From JACDAN01 sp035776735 (lineage in GTDB: Bacteria; Actinomycetota; Thermoleophilia; Gaiellales; Gaiellaceae), in contig DASSSO010000207.1 of NCBI GenBank assembly GCA_035776735.1, positions 1 to 22,900 on the forward strand: 22,900 bases of DNA, in the 5' to 3' direction. Position 1 is the first letter of the stretch. Every line of letters starts with the position of its first letter. Under the pieces are notes generated by a model. The model made no database searches. It was not told the origin of the DNA and saw nothing but the letters and a program-made list of their open reading frames with translations. Positions 14,495 to 20,488 of the stretch are shown piece after piece. A program made the position numbers and the translations under genes.

Positions 14495-16129
14495 CTAGCT
14501 CCTCTCCCCGATCCGGCGGCGCAGGTCGCGCAGCGGCCGCGCGCTCGTCACGTAGGGAACCTTGTCGAAGTTGTGCGGCGGCGGCGGCGAGGTCGTGTAC
14601 CACTCGAGCGTGTCCGCGAGCCACGGGTCGTTCGGCGCCCGCGGCGTGCGCCCGCGGCGCGACCAGAACACGTTGACCACGAAGAGCAGGATGCCCACAC
14701 CCATCACGTACGACCCGATCGTCGAGACGAGGTTGTACTCCGGCAGGAGATCGGCGTCACGGTAGGTGTAGATCCTCCGCGGCATCCCGAGCAGCCCCAT
14801 CAGGTGCTGCGGGAAGAACGTGAGGTTGAAGCCGACGAAGGTGAGCCAGAAGTGCCACTTCCCGAGCTGCTCGTTCAGCATCCGGCCGAACATCTTCGGC
14901 CACCAGTAGTAGAGCGCCGCGAAGATCCCGAACACCGAGCCGCCGAAGAGCACGTAGTGGAGGTGCGCGACGACGAAGTACGAGTCCTGCACCTGCCAGT
15001 CGAACGGGAAGACGGCGAGGAAGATCCCGGAAAGGCCGCCGATCGTGAACACGGCGACGAACCCGATCGCCCAGAGCATCGCCGTGTCGAAGATCAGGTT
15101 GCCGCGCCAGGTGGTCGCGATCCAGTTGAAGATCTTGACCCCGGTCGGGACGGCGATCGTCAGCGAGGCGATCATGAACCAGATCTGGAGCCCGAACGGG
15201 AGTCCGACCGTGAACATGTGGTGGCCCCAGACGAGCAGCGAGTAGAAGCCGATCGCCACCGTCGAGAACGCGATCGCCTTGTACCCGAAGATCGGCTTCC
15301 GGGAGAAGACCGGGATCACCTCGGAGATGATCCCCATCGCCGGCAGGATCATCACGTACACCTCGGGGTGGCCGAAGAACCAGAAGACGTGTTGGTAGAG
15401 GATCGCGTCGCCGCCGTCGGCCGGGAGGAAGAAGCTCGTCAGGCCGGCGCGGTCGAGCAGGAGCATCGTCAGGCCGGCCGAGAGAGCGGGCAGCACGAGC
15501 ACGAGCAGCCCGGCGTAGATCTCGATCGACCAGACGAAGAGCGGCAGGCGCATCCAGGTCATGCCCGCCGTCCGCATGTTGTGGATCGTCGCGATGAAGT
15601 TGATCGCCCCCGCCAGCGACGAGAGCGTGAGGACGTGCAGGCCGACGATCCAGAGGTCCTGGCCGTTGCCGGAGATGTCGGCGGAGAGCGGCGGGTACCC
15701 CGTCCAGCCGGTGCGGGCGGCTCCGTCGGCCGCGAAGAAGCTGCCGAGTAGCACGAGCCCGCCGAAGAGGAAGAGCCAGTAGGAGAGGGCGTTCAGGCGC
15801 GGGAACGCCACGTCCGCGGCGCCGATCATCAGCGGCACCATGTAGTTGGCGAAGCCGGCGAAGATCGGGACGACGACCAGGAAGATCATCGTCGTGCCGT
15901 GCATCGTGAAGAGCTGGTTGTAGTCGTCGCGGACGACGAAGTCCATGTCCGGCGTGGCGAGCTGCGTCCGGATCAGGAGCGCCATCAGCCCGCCCACGAG
16001 GAAGAAGACGAGGCTCGTGACGATGTAGAGGATCCCGATCCGCTTGTGGTCGACGGTCGCGATCCAGCTCGAGACCTTGCCCGCCGTCCACGGGACCGGG
16101 TAGGTCGGCGTCTCGGCCCGTGTCGCCAC
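14495..16129 (-). CDS. ctaD: Cytochrome c oxidase subunit I (aa3/caa3 type)
   Basis: Catalytic heme-copper subunit that reduces O2 to water and pumps protons in the cytoplasmic membrane. 544 aa with about 12 helices. Visible ligands: His77 (TMHGTT, low-spin heme a), His254 with Tyr258 (FFGHPEVYVM, CuB and cross-linked Tyr), His303-His304 (WGHHMF, CuB), and His389 and His391 (AHLHYVLFGG, heme a3 and heme a). Glu256 in GHPEV and Lys284 in FGYKAIAF are the D- and K-channel residues of A1-type oxidases. The chain ends normally after the last helix with a cytosolic tail, so subunit III is not fused. GTG at 16129 shares one base with the ctaC TAG stop. Confidence 0.96.
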   Translation of the reverse strand: MATRAETPTYPVPWTAGKVSSWIATVDHKRIGILYIVTSLVFFLVGGLMALLIRTQLATPDMDFVVRDDYNQLFTMHGTTMIFLVVVPIFAGFANYMVPLMIGAADVAFPRLNALSYWLFLFGGLVLLGSFFAADGAARTGWTGYPPLSADISGNGQDLWIVGLHVLTLSSLAGAINFIATIHNMRTAGMTWMRLPLFVWSIEIYAGLLVLVLPALSAGLTMLLLDRAGLTSFFLPADGGDAILYQHVFWFFGHPEVYVMILPAMGIISEVIPVFSRKPIFGYKAIAFSTVAIGFYSLLVWGHHMFTVGLPFGLQIWFMIASLTIAVPTGVKIFNWIATTWRGNLIFDTAMLWAIGFVAVFTIGGLSGIFLAVFPFDWQVQDSYFVVAHLHYVLFGGSVFGIFAALYYWWPKMFGRMLNEQLGKWHFWLTFVGFNLTFFPQHLMGLLGMPRRIYTYRDADLLPEYNLVSTIGSYVMGVGILLFVVNVFWSRRGRTPRAPNDPWLADTLEWYTTSPPPPHNFDKVPYVTSARPLRDLRRRIGERS

Positions 16130-17070
16130 TAGCGCCCGCCCTCCGCGGGGAACCGCTCCTGCAGGTAGTCCGTGAGCGCCTTCATCTGCCGGTCGTCCCA
16201 CTCCTCGCCGATCGCCGGCATCCGCCGCCGCCCGTTGCGGACGATCTGCTCGACGGCCTGCGGGTCGCCGACGCTCGCCGGCGTCAGGGCGGGGCCGATC
16301 AGCCCCTCCCCGTTCGGCCCGTGGCACTTGGCGCACGCGCCGAGGAAGAGCGCCTCCCCGAGCCCGGACGTGCCGGCCTCCTGCTGCTCGGCCTGCTCGT
16401 CCAGCCAGCTGTCGAACTCGTCGGGCGGCAGCACCTCGACTTCGGCCAGCATCGCCGCGTGCTGGATCCCGCAGAACTCGGCGCACTGCCCCTCGAAGGT
16501 CCCGGCGTCTTCGGCCCGGAACGCCGTCTCGGTCGTCTCGCCGGGGATCGCGTCGAACTTGCCGCCGAGCGCGGGCACCCAGTAGCTGTGGTTGACGTCG
16601 GTCTCGGGCGCCGTGATCTCGAGCACGACGAGGCGTCCCTGGGGCGCGACCAGTCGGTCGATGGCGATGACACCGTTCGGGTAGCGGTATTGCCAGTAGA
16701 ACTGCCGTCCCTCGACGTGGACGCGCAGGTCGCCGGCCTCCGCCTCGTCCTCGAGCGTGATCCCCGGCAGCTTGTAGAACGTGAAGAGGGTGACGAGCAG
16801 GAGGATGACGACCGGCACGAGCGTCCAGGCGATCTCGAGCCGCGTCGAGCCGTGGATCTGCGGGCCCTCGACCGTGCGGTCGCGCCCGCGGCTCCGGTAG
16901 CGGTAGACGAAGAGCGCGAGCGGGACGGCGACGGCGAGCAGGACGACGACCGCCCAGAACGCGATGAACCAGTAGAGGTCCTGGATCCGCTCGGCGTTCG
17001 GCGACTCGGCCTCGACGGGGGTCAGGCCTGTAGCGGCGAACAGGGCTGCGGCGACCACGGGCTGCGCCAT
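16129..17070 (-). CDS. ctaC: Cytochrome c oxidase subunit II with fused C-terminal cytochrome c (caa3 type)
   Basis: 313 aa. A signal peptide (residues 1-21, ending TPVEA) precedes two membrane helices (about 33-56 and 79-99). The CuA cupredoxin domain carries His161 (VNHSYW) and Cys196, Glu198, Cys200, His204, Met207 in CAEFCGIQHAAM: the full CuA set. A Glu/Gln-rich linker leads to a class-I cytochrome c domain with CAKCH (246-250) and axial Met284 in RRMPAIG. The subunit takes electrons through its own heme c and passes them via CuA to CtaD. Fusion of cytochrome c marks caa3 oxidases, unlike the mycobacterial CtaC. ATG at 17070 gives the clean signal peptide; an in-frame ATG at 17118 would start inside the divergent gene. 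First gene of the cta operon. Confidence 0.95.
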   Translation of the reverse strand: MAQPVVAAALFAATGLTPVEAESPNAERIQDLYWFIAFWAVVVLLAVAVPLALFVYRYRSRGRDRTVEGPQIHGSTRLEIAWTLVPVVILLLVTLFTFYKLPGITLEDEAEAGDLRVHVEGRQFYWQYRYPNGVIAIDRLVAPQGRLVVLEITAPETDVNHSYWVPALGGKFDAIPGETTETAFRAEDAGTFEGQCAEFCGIQHAAMLAEVEVLPPDEFDSWLDEQAEQQEAGTSGLGEALFLGACAKCHGPNGEGLIGPALTPASVGDPQAVEQIVRNGRRRMPAIGEEWDDRQMKALTDYLQERFPAEGGR

Positions 17071-17109
17071 TCTATGGCCGTGCCGGAAGACGAGACTACA
17101 TCGAGCGGC
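17071..17109. promoter_or_regulatory. Divergent intergenic region between ctaC and a small + strand gene
   Basis: Only 39 bp separate the two starts, so both promoters must lie here or run into the genes. The minus strand has TAGTCT (17098-17093), which would give ctaC a leader of about 16 nt. The plus strand has TACATC (17097-17102), seven bases before the ATG at 17110. The two hexamers overlap. Neither is a strong match and no -35 is evident. Confidence 0.3.
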
Positions 17110-17400
17110 ATGTCGCAAGCACCGTCACGCGTCCAGTTGCCCGACGACGTTCCCGAGGACTTCGAGGTCTTCGTGAACGGCGTCCGGCAGGAGCCGGGAC
17201 GCGACTACCGCGTGCAGGGGCGCACGCTCGTCTTCACCCGGTCGCTGGCGCAGGAGGGGCGTCTCGGGCCGCTTCGCTGGGCGAGCATGTTCCTGGGCGT
17301 CGCCGGCACCTACCGGAAGCACGAGACCGTGGACGTGGTCTACGAGCGCGAGGGCCGTCGCGTCGTCGCGACCGGGCTCCGGCCGGACGAGCCCAAGTAA
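17110..17400 (+). CDS. Small conserved protein of unknown function
   Basis: 96 aa, soluble in appearance. It has a beta-strand-rich pattern: VPEDFEVFVNGVRQEPGRDYRVQGRTLVFTR, then LGPLRWASMFLGVAGTYRKHETVDVVYE. The NGV...G.DY.v.g..lvF run resembles a small Ig-like or phage-tail-type beta domain, but I do not recognise a named family and assign no function. ATG at 17110 is preferred over an in-frame ATG at 17074, which would leave three bases to the ctaC start codon. It is divergent from ctaC and convergent with the kelch gene. It ends in Pro-Lys-TAA within an inverted repeat. Confidence 0.7.
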   Translation: MSQAPSRVQLPDDVPEDFEVFVNGVRQEPGRDYRVQGRTLVFTRSLAQEGRLGPLRWASMFLGVAGTYRKHETVDVVYEREGRRVVATGLRPDEPK

Positions 17401-17417
17401 CACTCTGTTACTTGGGC
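17391..17417. repeat. 12-bp inverted repeat over the stop codon (likely transcript-end hairpin)
   Basis: GCCCAAGTAACA, CTC, TGTTACTTGGGC: perfect 12-bp arms with a 3-nt loop. The left arm contains the last codons and TAA of the + strand gene ending at 17400. It lies between two convergent genes, where a bidirectional terminator is expected, but there is no U-tract. The right-arm 12-mer recurs once more at 17462-17473. Confidence 0.7.
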
Positions 17418-17452
17418 CGGGAAGTGCCCTCCGCAGCGGCCGACGAGAGCCT

Positions 17453-17473
17453 GTAACAGTCTGTTACTTGGGC
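17453..17473. repeat. Second inverted repeat plus third copy of the 12-mer at the kelch gene end
   Basis: GTAACAG, T, CTGTTAC is a 7-bp inverted repeat (17453-17467). Its right arm runs into TGTTACTTGGGC (17462-17473), identical to the right arm of the repeat at 17391-17417. Read on the minus strand this is the final Pro-Lys-TAA-CA of the kelch gene. Probably it ends transcription from the minus side. Confidence 0.65.
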
Positions 17474-18402
17474 GAAAGCGCGAGGACCTCGTTCGCGCCG
17501 CTCACCGTGAGCCCCGGCTGGGGGCCGCCCGCGAGCGCGTAGGCGCGGCCGCGCCAGCCGACGAGGCCGAGGCCGTGTCTCGACGTCCGCATCCGCGGCA
17601 GCTGCGTCCACCGCCGCGTGGACGGCGAGTAGGCGTAGACGGTCGGAATCGTGCCGCCGGGCTCTTCGCCGCCGACGGAGAGCAGCCGCCCGGCGACCGC
17701 CGCGGCCGCCGTCCCCCCGCGCGTCCCGGGGACCGGCGGGACGGCGCGCCAGCGCCCGCTCGGCGGGTCGAAGGCCTCGACCATGTCGAGGTTCGAGTCG
17801 AGCCCGCCGGTCCGGCCGGCGACGGCGTACACGCGGCCGCCGAGTGCGGCCGCGCCGAGGTGCTCGCGGGGCCTCGGGCCGCGGATCGTCGACCAGCGCG
17901 CCGCGTCGAGGTCGTAGGCGAACGCGTCGCGCGCGAGCCGTCCCGGGGCCTCCACGCCGCCGACGACGTAGAGCTTCCGGCCGACGATCGCGGCGCCGGC
18001 GGCCGCGCGCGGCGCCGGCATCAGCGGAAGCGCCGTCCAGCGGCCGCGCCGGAAGACGAACGCGGTGTCACGGGCGATCGAGCCCGGCCCGTAGCCGCCG
18101 ACGACGTACAGCCGGCCGGCCGCCCCGGCCGCCATCGCGTGGTCGACCGTGACCGGAAGGTCGGGCAGACGGCGCCAGCGGTTGCGGACCGGCGAGTACG
18201 CGTCCGCGCGGCCGGTGTTCTGCCCGTTCCGGAGGTACCCGCCGACGACGGCGATCTCCTTGCCGAGCGGCGCCGCCGCGACCTCCGTCCTCGGCACGGG
18301 CACGGGTCGCGCGGCCCGCCAAGCCGGCTGTGCCGCGGATCCCAGACCCACCGCGACCAGGACGGCGACGGTGGCGATCATCGCCAGCCTCACTCCGCTC
18401 AC
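17464..18402 (-). CDS. Secreted kelch-repeat beta-propeller protein
   Basis: 312 aa. A hydrophobic signal segment (about residues 5-24, LAMIATVAVLVAVGLGSA) is followed by six kelch blades. Their second strands read EIAVVGGYL, RLYVVGGYG, KLYVVGGVE, RVYAVAGRT, RLLSVGGEE and RAYALAGGP, each followed by a W-containing strand such as NRWRRLPDLP. Six blades would close a propeller. No galactose-oxidase copper residues are recognised, so a binding or scaffold role outside the membrane is inferred. GTG 18402 is annotated. GTG 18393 (fourth codon) is a real alternative, because TACAGT lies seven bases before it and neither start has a Shine-Dalgarno. It lies 33 bp after the DUF4389 gene on the same strand. 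Confidence 0.85.
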   Translation of the reverse strand: MSGVRLAMIATVAVLVAVGLGSAAQPAWRAARPVPVPRTEVAAAPLGKEIAVVGGYLRNGQNTGRADAYSPVRNRWRRLPDLPVTVDHAMAAGAAGRLYVVGGYGPGSIARDTAFVFRRGRWTALPLMPAPRAAAGAAIVGRKLYVVGGVEAPGRLARDAFAYDLDAARWSTIRGPRPREHLGAAALGGRVYAVAGRTGGLDSNLDMVEAFDPPSGRWRAVPPVPGTRGGTAAAAVAGRLLSVGGEEPGGTIPTVYAYSPSTRRWTQLPRMRTSRHGLGLVGWRGRAYALAGGPQPGLTVSGANEVLALSPK

Positions 18403-18406
18403 TGTA
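18394..18406 (-). promoter_or_regulatory. Possible -10 element of the kelch gene
   Basis: Minus-strand TACAGT (18406-18401) is seven bases from the GTG at 18393. It would give a leaderless mRNA starting at codon four of the longest frame. A weak GAGCCG/CGGCTC stem (18411-18428) just upstream could separate this gene from DUF4389. Confidence 0.35.
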
Positions 18407-18435
18407 GTCGGAGCCGCGCCTCCGGCTCGGCCGGG

Positions 18436-19740
18436 CTAGCGGTCGAGGCGGAAGGGCGGATACTCGTCGCGCATCAGCGCCGCGTAGGCGACGACCCGAG
18501 CGACCCACCGGTCCATGCCGAGGATCAGCTCGTACAGGCTCTGCGGGTAGCGATTCCGCACCAGCAGCACGACGCCGGCGAAGAAGACCAGGACGCCGAT
18601 CAGCCCCGGGCCGTCCCACTCGTACCACCAGCCCGGCCCGAGGAAGAACGCGATCACGAGGTAGTGGGGGATCGCGAGCAGCCACCACTTCACGAGCACG
18701 AGGCCGCGTGAGAGGCGCTCGGGATAGGGGATGTGAAGCCGCGCCGGGTAGTCCACGTCCGCGAGCGTGAACGGCGGGTAGCGGTCCGTGCCGAGTCCCG
18801 CGTAGCCGTACCAGGACACGCGCCACGTCCAGCGCATGACCCCGAGGTTGAACTCGAAGAGGCCGCGCGGATAGCGCTCGGTGAAGAGGATCGCGAAGAA
18901 CGCGATCACCGTCACGACGAAGAAGGCGGCCCAGAGGAACGCGAGGACGATGATGTGCGGGATCAGCAGCAGCCACTTCAGGAGCCAGAGCCAGCGGCTG
19001 AGGCCCGGCTCCAGATCGCCGACGAGCTGGACGGGGTAGACGCCGGGTGGAAGCGGCGCTTCCGGTGTGACCTCCGCAGGGGCCACGCCGCCACGTGCGG
19101 CGAGCCAGATCAGGAGCCCGGCGACAGCGCCGAGCACGATCCCGAGACCGAGGAGGATCAGCGCGGCCCAGAGGATCAGGTCGCTCTTCGCGCCCACGCT
19201 GATCTCGGCCACGATCCCTCGTGAGGCGTCCGCGTTCATCGCGACCGCCATCCAGCGGCCCTCGTCGACCTCCCACTCGATCCGGTCGAGGCCGCTCGCG
19301 GCCCAGAAGGTCTGCGCGTCCGGCGCGGCCGGCTGCCGGCTGCCCGGCGCGCGCCGGTACTCGACCTCGAACGGATCGGCCTCGACGTCGACGACGACGT
19401 CGTGCTCGACGCCCTCGAGGTAGCGCTCGACGTCGTCGGCGGGGCCGATCCCGAAGAAGAGGCGCCCGCCCGGCTCGACGCTCCCCCCCTCGAGACGGAT
19501 CGTCCCGAGGCGGCCCTCCTCGAACAGCCAGTCGGGCCCCTCGGTGCCGAGGTCGAGGTCGTCGGAGCGGAGCGCGTAGCCCTGGGTCAGGAACTCCTCG
19601 TGGCCGGTCGAGTAGTAGCCGTCGTCGTCGCGCTGCGTCGTGTGGGCCCAGGTGAGGAACCCGCCGCCCGCGAGCGCTGACAGCGAGATCAGCGCGACGA
19701 CGCAGCCGGTGACGAGGAGTGCGATCCGGCCTGCGCTCAC
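18436..19740 (-). CDS. Membrane protein with two DUF4389 domains and an extracytoplasmic N-terminal domain
   Basis: 434 aa. An N-terminal helix (about 6-28) anchors an extracytoplasmic region of roughly 150 residues (acidic, beta-rich). A second helix follows at about 187-214, then a Pro-rich link. The C-terminal half holds two copies of the DUF4389 pattern. Copy one, about 246-325, has LKWLLLIPHIIVL, FTERYPRGLFEF, VMRWTWRVSWYGY, YPPF. Copy two, about 343-430, has VKWWLLAIPHYLVI, RNRYPQSLYEL, DRWVARVVAYAAL, YPPF. Function unknown; actinobacterial DUF4389 proteins are membrane proteins without a biochemical assignment. GTG at 19740 begins directly before the first helix, 15 bp after the CADD-like gene, so a shared transcript is likely. 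Confidence 0.87.
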   Translation of the reverse strand: MSAGRIALLVTGCVVALISLSALAGGGFLTWAHTTQRDDDGYYSTGHEEFLTQGYALRSDDLDLGTEGPDWLFEEGRLGTIRLEGGSVEPGGRLFFGIGPADDVERYLEGVEHDVVVDVEADPFEVEYRRAPGSRQPAAPDAQTFWAASGLDRIEWEVDEGRWMAVAMNADASRGIVAEISVGAKSDLILWAALILLGLGIVLGAVAGLLIWLAARGGVAPAEVTPEAPLPPGVYPVQLVGDLEPGLSRWLWLLKWLLLIPHIIVLAFLWAAFFVVTVIAFFAILFTERYPRGLFEFNLGVMRWTWRVSWYGYAGLGTDRYPPFTLADVDYPARLHIPYPERLSRGLVLVKWWLLAIPHYLVIAFFLGPGWWYEWDGPGLIGVLVFFAGVVLLVRNRYPQSLYELILGMDRWVARVVAYAALMRDEYPPFRLDR

Positions 19741-19755
19741 GGCGTGAGCCTTTCG

Positions 19756-20358
19756 CTACCTGAGCGCTTCGACGCCGTCGAGAAGTGCCCAGTTCCCGCC
19801 GAGCGCGCGCTCGGCCGCCTCGACGACGCGGTCGGCGTCCTCCGGACGCGCGTGGCGCTCGAGCAACTCGCGGGAGTGAGCCGCGTGCTCGTGGTCGCGC
19901 TCGGAGTGCAGCGTGAAGTAGGCGGTCGCAGGGGTGTCTGCATCGAACCCGTAGTGCTCGACGAGGCCCTCGAGCTTCGTCCGGGAGACGTCGGGCTGGC
20001 CGGCCTCGACGGCGTAGAGGATCCCGAGCGCCTCGACCGGGTCGGCCGCCGAGGTCCAGGCCGTCGCGCACTCGGCGGTTCCGGCCAGGCGGGCAGGACC
20101 GGACTCCGCGTCGACCGCCCGGGCGAAGTCGTCCCAGAGGTCGACGTGCGCGCGCTCCTCCTCCGCGTGCTCAGGCCCGGCGAGCGGCGCGGCCTGCTCG
20201 GCGGCCCCGGCGAGCGCGACGACCGCGTGGCGGTACTCGCCCGCGTAGGCGGTGAGCTCCTTCCGGCTCAGCTCGCCGCACTCCCAGCGCCGGTAGAAGG
20301 GATGCTCGAGGACGTTCCAGCGCCGGCGGGCGGCGTCGAGTCGTTCGATCAGCTCCAT
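19756..20358 (-). CDS. CADD-like heme-oxygenase-fold di-metal protein (putative pABA/folate-related oxygenase)
   Basis: 200 aa, all-helical, TenA/PqqC-like fold. It aligns along its length with Chlamydia CADD as I remember it: LEHPFYRRW...GELS with LEHTFYVKW...GELT, AHVDLWDDF with NHIDLWKQF, and YFTLHSERDHEHA with YFTEHEEADVRHA. Metal ligands by that alignment are His71, Glu118, His151, Asp155 and His158. The remaining ligand (CADD Glu81) falls on His64 unless a one-residue gap brings Glu63 into place. CADD's sacrificed Tyr27 corresponds to Tyr22, and Lys152 to Lys128. This suggests p-aminobenzoate formation or a related oxygenation; function is inferred. ATG 20358 has GGAAGGA five bases upstream. 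First gene of a probable operon with DUF4389 and perhaps kelch. Confidence 0.85.
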   Translation of the reverse strand: MELIERLDAARRRWNVLEHPFYRRWECGELSRKELTAYAGEYRHAVVALAGAAEQAAPLAGPEHAEEERAHVDLWDDFARAVDAESGPARLAGTAECATAWTSAADPVEALGILYAVEAGQPDVSRTKLEGLVEHYGFDADTPATAYFTLHSERDHEHAAHSRELLERHARPEDADRVVEAAERALGGNWALLDGVEALR

Positions 20359-20386
20359 GGCGGTCCTTCCGTTCGGGGGCGACCCG

Positions 20387-20414
20387 ATGCTAACGCGCTC
20401 GCCCCTCTAGTCAC
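20387..20414 (-). promoter_or_regulatory. Promoter of the CADD-like gene
   Basis: Minus-strand GTGACT (20414-20409) and TAGCAT (20392-20387) are 16 bp apart and resemble -35 and -10 hexamers. The transcript would start near 20380, giving a leader of about 20 nt that contains the GGAAGGA ribosome site. It lies in the 130 bp divergent gap to the MMPL gene. Confidence 0.45.
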
Positions 20415-20474
20415 GGAGGAAGCAAAGTGGAACACTCTCGGCGGAGAAGGCTGGGGTGGGGTCAGCTCGCTGCT

Positions 20475-20484
20475 GAGAGGAGGG
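20475..20484 (+). promoter_or_regulatory. Strong ribosome binding site of the MMPL gene
   Basis: GAGAGGAGGG ends four bases before the GTG at 20489 and fixes that start. No convincing -10 was found for this gene in the 130 bp gap at 20359-20488; the rest of that gap shows nothing else recognisable apart from the divergent promoter. Confidence 0.7.
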
Positions 20485-20488
20485 CCTG

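Noticed and set aside
12958..15751. Two long + strand frames antisense to ctaB and ctaD
   Set aside because: Highly charged, Arg/Glu/Asp/His-rich translations typical of the reverse complement of membrane-protein genes; no start signal or domain.
17071..17118. Alternative longer N-termini for ctaC (ATG 17118) and for the small + gene (ATG 17074)
   Set aside because: The ctaC extension puts many Arg and His residues before the signal peptide and starts inside the divergent gene. The + extension leaves three bases between the divergent starts.
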